Assembly (NCBI GenBank): GCA_042219835.1
Contig: JBHJMN010000014.1
Location: forward strand, 58,204 to 122,203
Origin: Paenibacillus_G elgii_A
Lineage (GTDB): Bacteria; Bacillota; Bacilli; Paenibacillales; NBRC-103111
Reading direction: 5' to 3'
Length of the DNA: 64,000 bases
The notes under the pieces were generated by a model. The model saw only the letters and a list, made by a program, of their open reading frames with translations, was not told where the DNA came from and made no database searches. Both the position numbers and the translations under genes were made by a program. Position 1 is the stretch's first letter, and the number at the start of each line of letters is the position of its first letter. This document shows positions 1 through 7,895 of the stretch, one piece after another.

Positions 1-1097
1 CGTTGCCGAAATCGAGCCATGGGAACACGAGCGTCATCAGCATAAAGACGCGGAGCGTCGACAGGCTTGCCTGCATCAACCGCTCATTAACGCCCATGAC
101 GTGCTGCATGAACCACGGGCCGACCGGCGTATAAGCAAGCAAGGCGATCAGCAGGCTCGGGATGAGCGAGAGCATCAGGGTGAAACGGACAACGGAAGCC
201 GCATCCTTGCGGTAAAAGTTCAGTACAATCTGATGTACATAGGAGAAAAAGCTTAGCACCAGGTTCGTGAGGCTGGCGGCGATCGCAAACGAGGCGATGG
301 CGAGCTTCAAATCCGTCGTTTTTCCGAGAAAAGCATTGATCGCCGGTCCCGAAATGACCGCAATGACCGACGAGTACAGCAGCGGCCGATAGAACGAGAA
401 TACTTGTGACGGCTTCTCAATCGGATGGTCCGGCTGCTTTTCCGGAATTTCGTGTTTTAACAAAGCCCTTCCTTCCCAGAAGCTCACGGCGGCTTCGATG
501 ACCATGCCCGTCAGGAAGATGACTGCGCCGACCGTTCCGCTGGTGACGCCGGTCCGTATAAAATAAAGCGAGAGCGCGTACATCCCGACAAGCCGGATCG
601 CCATGCCGATCGTCAGCCATTTGGTCCGCATGTTGTAAATAATAATGCCATGAAACATGCAGCGGATTCCCGAAAAAATGCTGACGAACATCAAGATGCG
701 GTATACCTCCATCATCGGCTTGACCATCGCAGCGTCGACCCCGAACAAACGCAAAAACACCCACGGTCCGGCGGGGGTGTAGCTGATGACTGCGCCGATG
801 AGGAAGATCGCCCCGAGCACATAAAGGCTGACCGCCGTCAATGCGCGAAACGAGAGGCGGTCGCGGACCAAAGCGGAGCATGTCTGCCGCAGCAGGACCG
901 CCGGTCTTTCGGTAATGCCCAGAATGCTCATCGGCAGGGCGTAGCTTGCAATGACAATTTCGGGAGAGGCCGCGCGCGCCAGCGTGCTGTTAATGATGAC
1001 ATGGGAGATCGTTACAAGGCTCGCCGACATTCCGAGGGGAACGAAGAAGGCAAGCAGCTGCCGAAACGTAATGCGGGTTTGCTGCAGATCGTTCATG
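1..1097 (-). CDS. MATE/ANKH-like multidrug or lipid-flippase membrane protein (3' end outside window)
   Basis: An open frame of 365 codons runs off the left edge. The start is ATG at 1097, with GAGGGAAG upstream. The protein is strongly hydrophobic with repeated membrane segments. It carries the signature run of the Firmicutes MATE-like family related to progressive ankylosis protein: FFVPLGMSASLVTISHVI near the N-terminus, then SILGITERPAVLLRQTCSAL, then VSIFSGIRCMFHGIIIYN. Family membership is recognised by pattern; the transported substrate is unknown, and a role in drug or lipid export is inference only. The C-terminus is missing because of the window boundary, not because of any visible lesion. 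Confidence 0.75.
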
Positions 1098-1252
1098 TTG
1101 ACTTCCCTCTTTTCACATGCCACACATTATAACATGGATAGGGGAGTCAAGGGAGAAAAATTTACGTACCTACTGGAAGCGACTCATCGTTCGTGATACA
1201 TTTATATAGATAAACGGATCGATCAAACGGTGCGTGCCTTTTGCATAATCGA

Positions 1253-1280
1253 GAAAAGGTGAGAAAGGTGAGAAAGGTGG
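1253..1280 (+). repeat. short GAGAAAGGT tandem repeat
   Basis: Three near-perfect copies of GAGAAAGGT lie directly upstream of the small gene at 1288 and supply AGGTGG as its ribosome-binding site. The extra copies give alternative Shine-Dalgarno positions. Confidence 0.5.
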
Positions 1281-1287
1281 AACGGAG

Positions 1288-1605
1288 ATGACTTACACGT
1301 TTGAACTGGACGAACGTCTCGGCATTCCGCTGCCCCGTCTTGAACAGGAATTTGAGGACTACAGCCAGCAGGAACAAGCGGAGATGCTTCTGCGCTGGGA
1401 AGAAATCCGCGGCGGCATTCCCGATCGGATCAAGCAATTGGAGCGGGTCATTATCGCGAAGCAGGAGCTGCTCAATGTGGAAGAGCATTTTCCGACGTCC
1501 TGCCGCTTAAACAGTGAAATTGCCGATCTGGCCAGCACGATCAACGAGCTGCACTTATGGTTCCGGGTTCATCAGGACATGCCCGATCGTGCGGTTCATC
1601 ACTGA
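1288..1605 (+). CDS. conserved hypothetical small protein, 105 aa
   Basis: ATG start with AGGTGG upstream. The product is a soluble, charged, probably helical protein. It has a heptad-like middle (GGIPDRIKQLERVIIAKQELL) followed by ASTINELHLWFRVHQDM. No catalytic motif is visible and I do not recognise the family. It precedes the 201-aa gene at 1698 and the terpene synthase at 2290 in the same direction, so it may be the first gene of that transcript. The function is unknown. Confidence 0.6.
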   Translation: MTYTFELDERLGIPLPRLEQEFEDYSQQEQAEMLLRWEEIRGGIPDRIKQLERVIIAKQELLNVEEHFPTSCRLNSEIADLASTINELHLWFRVHQDMPDRAVHH

Positions 1606-1697
1606 TTGCGCGTCCCAGTACCGAATATAATGGGGGAAACCCCGATGCATGCAAAGCTATAGAAAGGCAACACGGTACGCAGAAGGAGGTTGTAAGC

Positions 1698-2303
1698 TTG
1701 AGTTGGACCGATAGTCTCAGCAGGCTCGCGGCGCAGCTGACGTCGCATAAACCTTCGCTTTATCCTGACGAAGAGCTCGACGACTTGGCCGATATCAGGA
1801 TCGGAAAGCTGTCGCTGGATAGCTTCGAAGGGGAGCGGAAAACGTATGCGCTCACGGTGAAAGCGGGGCTGCATTTGTTTAACGAGAGCTTGGAGAAATC
1901 ACATACGTTGTCCCAGGAAATTCATAATCCCGCAGGCAGCTATTGGCACGGAATCATGCACCGGATGGAAGGCGATTATCCTAACGCCGCCTATTGGTTT
2001 CGCATGGCGCGCAGCCTGCCGATTTATGCGGAGCTTGCGGAGCAGGCCCACGGTTACGTGCGGACGGAAGACCTGCAGAGCATTAAAAATACGGCGTTCA
2101 GGGAACGGCTGGAGGAGTGGGCATCCGGGTCCGGGTGGGATCCCTGCGCGTTTAATGAGCTGATCGAGAGGCATGTCACCCGGATACGGGACGAGCAGGC
2201 CGAGGAGCTGCTGAAGCATATCCAATGGCTTGAGATGCGCCTGCTTCTCGAATACGGCTATGTTCAAAGCGGTGGCGGAGGATCGTTGCTTGAGTCGCCG
2301 TAA
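1698..2303 (+). CDS. conserved hypothetical protein, 201 aa
   Basis: The start is TTG at 1698, preceded by AAGGAGGT with 7-nt spacing; a longer open frame upstream has no such site. The central segment GSYWHGIMHRMEGDYPNAAYWFRMA is repeat-like and helical, and I recall it from conserved uncharacterised bacterial proteins with a TPR-like feel. No catalytic residues can be assigned. Its last 14 bases overlap the start of the YtpB-like gene, which suggests translational coupling. A role with the neighbouring terpene synthase is inference from position only. Confidence 0.65.
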   Translation: MSWTDSLSRLAAQLTSHKPSLYPDEELDDLADIRIGKLSLDSFEGERKTYALTVKAGLHLFNESLEKSHTLSQEIHNPAGSYWHGIMHRMEGDYPNAAYWFRMARSLPIYAELAEQAHGYVRTEDLQSIKNTAFRERLEEWASGSGWDPCAFNELIERHVTRIRDEQAEELLKHIQWLEMRLLLEYGYVQSGGGGSLLESP

Positions 2304-3366
2304 CTCGTCGGTTAACGTGCCCCAACGCCCAATGGGACTAATGCTGCGCGTGTATCGCTTTTTGCTGCCGGGGGTGCGGGAGCAGCTTCGCCACTGGCGT
2401 GTCAAAGCCGAAGCCATACCTGATCCCGAGCTCCAAAAGCAAGCGATCGCAAGCATGACCAGCAAGCAGTTTCACTGTGAGGGCGGCGCCGTCTATGCCA
2501 TTGCGAATCTGCCCATGCGTCATGTGCTCATTCCGCTGATCGTGGCTTTCCAGACGATCAGTGATTATTTGGATAACTTGTGCGACCGGAGCACGTCGCT
2601 TGATCCGGAAGATTTTCGGCGTCTGCACCAGTCGATGCTCGATGCGGTCGACCCGGCGGAGCCGCTGCACGATTATTACGAATTCCGGGAAGAGAAGGAC
2701 GACGCCGGTTATTTAAACGAACTGGTCAAGACATGTCAAGCCAGCCTCCGGCTGCTGCCTTCTTACCCGCTTGCAGCCGATTCGGTGCGCGAGCTTGTCG
2801 GTCTGTATTGCGATCTGCAGGTGTATAAACACATTCACCGGGAGCTGCGCGAGGATGCGCTGCTGTCCTGGTGGGAGCAGCACCGGGCACGGTTTCCTGC
2901 GGTCGCGTGGAACGAATTTGCCGCCGCTACGGGATCGACGCTTGGCGTTTTTATGTTGTTTTTGGCTGCTTCCGATCCGGAACTGCAGCCGGAAACGGTC
3001 CGGCAAATTCACGAGGCGTATTTTCCGTACATTTGCGGACTTCACATTTTGCTTGATTATTTGATAGACCAAGAGGAAGATCTGGCCGGCGGCGATCTTA
3101 ATTTCTGCAGCTACTACGATAATATGGATCGGACCGTCGAACGCATCGCCTTCATTGTGGAGGAGGCGAAGAGCAAGTCGGAACAGCTCGAGCATCCAGG
3201 GTTTCACCGGATGATTATCGAAGGATTGCTGGCGCTGTACTTGTCTGATCCTAAAGTCAGCAAGCAGCGGCAAGTGAAGACGATATCCCGGAAGTTGATG
3301 AAGGACAGTCCGCTGATGCGCTTGTTTTTCTTCATTAACAGTATTTGGATCCGCAAAACCTCTTGA
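2290..3366 (+). CDS. ytpB: YtpB-type terpene synthase (tetraprenyl-beta-curcumene synthase family, DUF2600), 358 aa
   Basis: TTG at 2290 is chosen because GCGGAGG lies 8 nt upstream, giving a 14-nt overlap with the previous gene. The N-terminal VPQRPMGLMLRVYRFLLPGV, then QTISDYLDNLCDRS near residue 100 and LHILLDYLIDQEEDL in the second half, match the YtpB family. That family cyclises tetraprenyl diphosphate to beta-curcumene-type C35 terpenes (sesquarterpenes) in Bacillus. The acidic DYLDN and DYLIDQEED clusters are plausible metal and diphosphate ligands. The exact product is inferred from family membership. Confidence 0.85.
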   Translation: MSRRNSSVNVPQRPMGLMLRVYRFLLPGVREQLRHWRVKAEAIPDPELQKQAIASMTSKQFHCEGGAVYAIANLPMRHVLIPLIVAFQTISDYLDNLCDRSTSLDPEDFRRLHQSMLDAVDPAEPLHDYYEFREEKDDAGYLNELVKTCQASLRLLPSYPLAADSVRELVGLYCDLQVYKHIHRELREDALLSWWEQHRARFPAVAWNEFAAATGSTLGVFMLFLAASDPELQPETVRQIHEAYFPYICGLHILLDYLIDQEEDLAGGDLNFCSYYDNMDRTVERIAFIVEEAKSKSEQLEHPGFHRMIIEGLLALYLSDPKVSKQRQVKTISRKLMKDSPLMRLFFFINSIWIRKTS

Positions 3367-3414
3367 TTCTATATACAATTAAAGAGACAGTCAAGATGAC
3401 GAGGAGGAACCACC

Positions 3415-4380
3415 ATGTCTGTAAAAAAAATTGCGGTACTCACGAGCGGCGGCGATTCCCAGGGGATGAACGCGGCCGTTCGCGCCGTCGTGCGAAGCGG
3501 CTTGTATCACGGTCTTGAAGTATTCGCCGTACAGCGCGGCTACGCCGGGCTGATCAACGACGATATCCGCGAGATGGACCTGCGGAGCGTCGGCGACATC
3601 ATTCAGCGCGGCGGAACGATTCTGCAAACGGCACGCTGTAAGGAATTCGTCACGGCGGAAGGACAACAGCTTGCGGCGGACAACCTGCGCAAGCGCGGAA
3701 TCGACGGGCTCGTCGTCATCGGCGGGGACGGCTCGTATCAAGGCGCGAATAAGCTGAGCAAGCTCGGGATTAACACGATGGGGCTGCCGGGAACGATCGA
3801 CAACGATATCCCGTTTACCGATTTCACCATCGGATTTGACACGGCGGTCAGCATCGTTGTCGATGCGATCAACAAACTGCGCGATACGATGAGCTCTCAT
3901 GAACGCTCGTCCATTGTCGAAGTCATGGGCCGTCACTGTGGAGATATCGCTCTCTATGCCGGCTTGGCCAGCGGAGCGGAGACGATTCTGGTGCCTGAGG
4001 TGCCGTACGATCTGGACGAAATCGCCAACCGGATGTCAGAAAACTTCTCCCAAGGAAAGCGTCACAGTATTATTATTGTGGCCGAGGGCGTAGGCAGAGG
4101 GGAAGATATCTCGGCGGAAATTATGAAGCGCAACGGTATCGAGCCGCGGGTGACCGTGCTTGGACATATTCAGCGGGGCGGCACGCCTACCCACAACGAC
4201 CGGGTTCTGGCGAGCAGCCTCGGCGATTTCGCCGTACGTCGGCTGATCGCAGGTGATTCCGGTAAGGCATGCGGAATCATCAAAGGCGAGCTTGTCGCGA
4301 CCGATATCGACAAGGTAGTGAACACCAAAAAACAATTCAAGATGGAATTATACGAGCTTACGAAACGGTTATCTCAATAA
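3415..4380 (+). CDS. pfkA: ATP-dependent 6-phosphofructokinase, 321 aa
   Basis: ATG start with GAGGAGG upstream. Glycolytic enzyme: fructose 6-phosphate plus ATP gives fructose 1,6-bisphosphate, in the cytosol. Visible motifs are the N-terminal nucleotide loop TSGGDSQGMNAAVRA, GGDGSYQGA near residue 105, the catalytic PGTIDNDI and the substrate-binding VEVMGRHCGD. It ends in LGHIQRGGTPTHNDR. Length is normal for a bacterial PfkA. The glycine loop reads GGDSQGMN instead of the commoner GGDAPGMN, and no pyk gene follows, so it may be a second paralogue. A strong terminator follows directly. Confidence 0.93.
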   Translation: MSVKKIAVLTSGGDSQGMNAAVRAVVRSGLYHGLEVFAVQRGYAGLINDDIREMDLRSVGDIIQRGGTILQTARCKEFVTAEGQQLAADNLRKRGIDGLVVIGGDGSYQGANKLSKLGINTMGLPGTIDNDIPFTDFTIGFDTAVSIVVDAINKLRDTMSSHERSSIVEVMGRHCGDIALYAGLASGAETILVPEVPYDLDEIANRMSENFSQGKRHSIIIVAEGVGRGEDISAEIMKRNGIEPRVTVLGHIQRGGTPTHNDRVLASSLGDFAVRRLIAGDSGKACGIIKGELVATDIDKVVNTKKQFKMELYELTKRLSQ

Positions 4381-4390
4381 AAGCACAAAA

Positions 4391-4434
4391 AAACATGCAG
4401 TCTTCCGTAGTCGGAAGAACTGCATGTTTTTTTT
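4391..4434 (+). terminator. rho-independent terminator of pfkA (bidirectional)
   Basis: AAACATGCAGT pairs with ACTGCATGTTT around an inner CTTCC/GGAAG stem, followed by eight T. It sits between two convergent genes. Confidence 0.9.
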
Positions 4435-4785
4435 CATACGTCAGGACGATTCCGAGTCCTGGGCTAACGCGGCCACAATTTCAGCGGTAGGCCGGTTTCC
4501 TCTTGCCGCATACCCGATCGTGCCGTCCCGGCCGATCACATAGACGATGCGCTGCTGCCCAAGCAGACCGAATAACGTCTGGCCCACATCGTACAGCTGG
4601 CGGATCGTCTCTCTGGAATCGGTGACAAGCTGGAAATCGTAACCGAACTTTTGCGAGAACTGCCGGTGCTCTTCGAGCGAACCGGGATTGACGCCCAGCA
4701 CCAGCGCATCATAATCGGCATACTGGGCCTTGGAATCGCGGACGGCACAAAGCTGCTTCGTGCAGATGGGCGTATTGTCCTTCGG

Positions 4786-4930
4786 TTGAACACTCCCACC
4801 ACCTGCGCTCATGGCGCTGAGGTGGGGGATTCTTGCGAACAGAGAAGCATCCTTCTCTTCTTGAGCAAGCGATCCCTGCGGTTCCCGCAGTTCAGCCCAT
4901 CTTCGCCAACAAATGCAGTCCTTCTTGCAA
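4786..4930 (-). ncRNA. putative omega RNA (reRNA) of the TnpB element
   Basis: By analogy with studied IS605 TnpB systems, the guide RNA is made from the tnpB 3' end through the right-end hairpin into flanking DNA. Here its scaffold would end at 4786, and the guide would begin CCGAAGGACAATACG in the flanking gene. The 5' limit is a guess. Confidence 0.5.
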
Positions 4931-6001
4931 AATGTTCATGCTGGCATTGTGGTCTCGATCATGGTGCGTCCCGCATCCTGAACAGGTCCACGCTCGCAAG
5001 TTTAGATTTTTCAGTTCGGGGTTGCGCCATTGGCATACATGACAAAGTTGACTGCTTGGATAGTTTTTGGCGACCATGCTGATCGTGCGACCATACCACG
5101 TTGCTTTATATTCCAGCATCGTGCGAAGGGTTGACCAGCTTGCTTCGGCAATGGACTTTGCTAACTTGTGATTTTTCATTAGACTTCGAACCTGCAAATC
5201 TTCCAGACAGATCGTTTGGTTTTCACGGATCCACTTGGTCGAAAGCTGATGTAGAAAGTCTTGCCGAGCGTTAACGATTCGCTCATGTATACGAGCGACT
5301 TTTTGTTTCGCTTTTAGATAGTTGGCTCCACCTTTCAGTCGACGAGACAAACGTCGCTGCCAAAACGCAAGTTGCTTTTCGTAGGTGCGCAGGGGCCTCA
5401 GACTCGCAACGTTTTCTCCGCTGCTGCAAACGGCAAACGACTTGATGCCAAGGTCTATGCCGATGGCGGTATCCACGTGAGGAAGCGGCTGGATGTCTAC
5501 TTCACACAGGATCGAAACAAAGTACTTGCCTGTGCCGTTTCGACGCACCGTAGCAGACAAGATCCGTCCTTCGATTTCACGGGACTTGGCAAAGCGTACC
5601 CATCCCAGCTTCGGAAGTTTCAACAGATCGCAGGCAACGGCAATATTGCCGTTCGTAAACTTCGTGGTGTAGCTTTGGACGGGATTGCGTTTGCTCTTGA
5701 AACGAGGCGGATCGTTTTGCTTTCGAAAGAAGCGATCAAACGCATCTGCCAGGCTGCGAACGGCAGACTGCAAAGCAATGCTGTCAACGCCCTTGAGCCA
5801 AGGCCATTCCTTTTTCAACGCTGGCAGCCTGTTTGCACAGGTCTGGTAAGATAAACCTCTGCCTGTTTCTTGGAAGGTGTCGTTCCACCTCGCAAGGAAG
5901 TGGTTAAAGACAAAACGAGCGCATCCAAACATCTGATGGATCAGCGTCGTTTGCTCCTCCTTAGGGTAGATGCGAAAGCGAAAAGCTTTATGTTGCAACA
6001 T
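4892..6001 (-). CDS. tnpB: TnpB RNA-guided nuclease of IS605-type element, 369 aa
   Basis: Start at ATG 6001 (MLQHKAFRFRIYPKEEQ), the usual TnpB start, with AAAGGAGAT upstream. The RuvC-like triad is intact: Asp in GIDLGIKSFA near residue 180, Glu in ICLEDLQVRSL near 280 and Asp in HDRDHNASMNI near 350. The zinc ribbon CHVC...CSGC lies just before the last motif. TnpB is an RNA-guided DNA endonuclease that cuts the emptied donor site next to a TAM and so favours element retention. The intact residues suggest an active protein. Confidence 0.93.
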   Translation of the reverse strand: MLQHKAFRFRIYPKEEQTTLIHQMFGCARFVFNHFLARWNDTFQETGRGLSYQTCANRLPALKKEWPWLKGVDSIALQSAVRSLADAFDRFFRKQNDPPRFKSKRNPVQSYTTKFTNGNIAVACDLLKLPKLGWVRFAKSREIEGRILSATVRRNGTGKYFVSILCEVDIQPLPHVDTAIGIDLGIKSFAVCSSGENVASLRPLRTYEKQLAFWQRRLSRRLKGGANYLKAKQKVARIHERIVNARQDFLHQLSTKWIRENQTICLEDLQVRSLMKNHKLAKSIAEASWSTLRTMLEYKATWYGRTISMVAKNYPSSQLCHVCQWRNPELKNLNLRAWTCSGCGTHHDRDHNASMNILQEGLHLLAKMG

Positions 6002-6371
6002 GCGAGACTTATCTCCTTTGGTGATTTCATGACAATTATAGCACATATGTTCGCATGAATACAGAAGAAATGCTGATTCATTTCCCCCTTATCGAAGAGG
6101 GAGTCTTCTCAGCCTTAACGATAAAAGATAAGCACGACCGGCCGTTTTCCCAAATGATCGGCTAAACGGATCACACCCTGCGTGCTGTCTGCAGCAAATG
6201 CCGGAGCCTTGGTCCCGATGGCAAGCAAAGGCTTCCCCCTCCTATGGATGACGAGATACATTAGTTGTATTGTAGCGAATGCTCGCATCCGGTTGCAACA
6301 AGAAAGCTGGACCTTGTTTTCCAATGGCGATAATCAACTTAAGCTTGCTTCTTCCGGCCGATTTCGGTAGG

Positions 6372-6581
6372 ATGGGGGAGCAGCCCATCCGATTCGTCAT
6401 CATGGCGAAAAACGAAGAGCAAGCGTTCGCTCTGCTGGACGAGCTGTTGGCGCGTCATTTTGTGCGCAGCCCGGAAGTGCAGGAAGCGACGATCATCGAG
6501 AAGAACCGTGCGGGCAACATTAAAGAAGCAAAGGAGCAGCCAAACGATGAAAATTACGATTATTGCAGGAAGCAACCGTAA
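6372..6581 (+). CDS. small hypothetical protein, 69 aa
   Basis: The frame from ATG 6372 reads MGEQPIRFVIMAKNEEQAF to a stop that overlaps the next gene by 35 nt. The segment ALLDELLARHFVRSPEVQEATIIEKNRA looks like real coding sequence and runs tightly into the FMN reductase. The Shine-Dalgarno is poor (TAGG very close to the ATG), so the start is uncertain. The function is unknown. Confidence 0.4.
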   Translation: MGEQPIRFVIMAKNEEQAFALLDELLARHFVRSPEVQEATIIEKNRAGNIKEAKEQPNDENYDYCRKQP

Positions 6582-7080
6582 AGAGGCTACAAGCACGCAG
6601 TTATGCCGGTATATTGCGCGGGTGCTTGAAGAAAAGCAATGTCAGGTTACGCTGTTCGATTTGTATGAAAAGCCGCTGCCGTTTTACAACGGGGACCTCG
6701 ATCAGACCGATGCCAATATCGTCGAACTGAGGCAGCGTCTGCTGGAAGCCGACGGCATCGTGCTGGCGACGCCGGAATACCACGGGAGCGTGTCGGGCGT
6801 CCTGAAGAACGCGCTCGATTTTACCGGCTTCGACTACTTCGACAGCAAGGTGACGCTGTCAGTCAGCTCTGCTGGAGGAGCCGTCGGCGTCAGCTCGCTG
6901 CAGCAGCTGCAAACGATCGTCCGCAGCGTTCACGGCATCAACTGCCCGGAATGGATCTCCATCGGCGGGGCGCAGCGCAGCTTTACGCCGGAGGGCGAGC
7001 CGGAAGATGCCAAGACGAGGGAGCGCGTGCAGCGCACGGTCGGCTATTTCGCTCAAATGGTCTCGACATTTCGGAAATAA
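6547..7080 (+). CDS. NADPH-dependent FMN reductase family protein, 177 aa
   Basis: ATG 6547 is preceded by AAAGGAG. The flavodoxin-like fold is shown by MKITIIAGSNRKEATSTQL (FMN phosphate loop), LEADGIVLATPEYHGSVSG near residue 75 with the family hallmark TPEYHGS, and LKNALDF. Such proteins reduce FMN, quinones or azo compounds with NADPH. The substrate cannot be told from sequence. It overlaps the small gene before it and is followed by ung in the same direction, so the three may be co-transcribed. Confidence 0.85.
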   Translation: MKITIIAGSNRKEATSTQLCRYIARVLEEKQCQVTLFDLYEKPLPFYNGDLDQTDANIVELRQRLLEADGIVLATPEYHGSVSGVLKNALDFTGFDYFDSKVTLSVSSAGGAVGVSSLQQLQTIVRSVHGINCPEWISIGGAQRSFTPEGEPEDAKTRERVQRTVGYFAQMVSTFRK

Positions 7081-7108
7081 TCGGGAATGAAAGGGGAGTG
7101 ATGTCGCC

Positions 7109-7816
7109 GTGGCGGCGATATTGCACAACGATTGGGCCCCTTTGCTGGAAGACCAGTTTCAGGCGCCTTATTATAATCGGCTTAGACCGTTTTTGAAGCA
7201 GGAGTATGCCACGCGTACGGTATACCCGGATATGCACGATATTTTCAATGCCCTTCATTATACTTCCTATGCGGATACTAAAGTGGTCATTCTCGGACAA
7301 GACCCGTATCATGGCCCGGGACAAGCTCACGGCCTCAGCTTCTCGGTCAAGCCGGGCATCCCGGCACCGCCTTCGCTGCAAAACATATTCAAGGAGCTGC
7401 AAAGCGACCTTGGCTGCTCGATCCCCGATAACGGCTGCCTGGTGCCTTGGGCTGAGCAGGGTGTGCTGCTGCTGAACACGGTGCTTACCGTGCGCCAGGG
7501 CGAAGCGCATTCGCACAAAGGTCAGGGTTGGGAGACGTTCACCGACCGTGTCATTTCACTGTTGAACGAGCGGGAGAAGCCGGTCGTGTTCGTGCTCTGG
7601 GGAAACCCGGCCCAGCAAAAAATGCAGCTGATTACCGAGCGGCGCCACTTCATCGTGCGGTCCGTTCATCCGAGCCCGCTGTCGGCGCATCGCGGCTTTT
7701 TCGGCAGCCGTCCATTCTCGCAGGTCAACGATTTTCTGCGAAGTCTCGGCAGCGCGGAAATCGACTGGCAGCTCCCGAATCTGGGCGTGCGAAGCCGCAG
7801 CAGCGGTACGGCCTGA
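7109..7816 (+). CDS. ung: uracil-DNA glycosylase, family 1, 235 aa
   Basis: GTG start at 7109 with AAGGGGAG upstream. Base-excision repair enzyme that removes uracil from DNA. Motif A with the catalytic Asp is clear in VVILGQDPYHGPGQAHGLSF (near residue 60). PPSLQNIFKEL and LLNTVLTVRQGEAHSHKGQGW are also family-typical. The C-terminal leucine loop region reads HPSPLSAHRGFFGSRPF. Length is normal. A bidirectional terminator follows. Confidence 0.95.
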   Translation: MAAILHNDWAPLLEDQFQAPYYNRLRPFLKQEYATRTVYPDMHDIFNALHYTSYADTKVVILGQDPYHGPGQAHGLSFSVKPGIPAPPSLQNIFKELQSDLGCSIPDNGCLVPWAEQGVLLLNTVLTVRQGEAHSHKGQGWETFTDRVISLLNEREKPVVFVLWGNPAQQKMQLITERRHFIVRSVHPSPLSAHRGFFGSRPFSQVNDFLRSLGSAEIDWQLPNLGVRSRSSGTA

Positions 7817-7832
7817 CCTTTTTTACAAATGT

Positions 7833-7870
7833 AAAAGCCCGCTCCTTTCGATGGAAGGAAGCGGGCTTTC
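7833..7870. terminator. bidirectional terminator between ung and the DUF4015 gene
   Basis: AAAGCCCGCT and AGCGGGCTTT form a long stem with CCTTT/AAGG inside, and there are A and T runs on both sides. It serves two convergent genes. Confidence 0.85.
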
Positions 7871-7895
7871 CGCATTATCTCGCAGGCGAGGCTTT

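Larger units (their letters stand above)
4786..6120 (-). mobile_element. IS200/IS605-superfamily TnpB-only element (IS1341-type), 1,335 bp
   Basis: The borders are set by restoring the interrupted peroxiredoxin frame. The left end starts immediately after TTTTAT on the minus strand, and the right end closes with GTGTTCAA. There is no target duplication and no TIR, as expected for this superfamily. The right end carries the CCCCCACCT / AGGTGGTGGG hairpin and the left end a CTCCCTC / AAGGGGGA hairpin. No Y1 transposase (tnpA) gene is present, so movement would need TnpA in trans. Confidence 0.9.
4441..6228 (-). pseudogene. Bcp/PrxQ-like peroxiredoxin interrupted by a TnpB transposon
   Basis: The 5' part (6228 to 6121, TTG start with AGGAGGGGG upstream) encodes MLAIGTKAPAFAADS to VVLIFY. 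The 3' part (4785 to 4441) continues as PKDNTPICTKQLCAVRDS to the stop. Joined, they give about 151 aa of a thiol peroxidase with peroxidatic Cys in TPICTK and a second Cys five residues on (CTKQLC), typical of PrxQ/Bcp. The 1,335-bp insert lies exactly between FY and PK. As it stands the first part reads FYR then stop, so the gene is inactive. Removing the insert restores the frame without loss. Confidence 0.9.
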
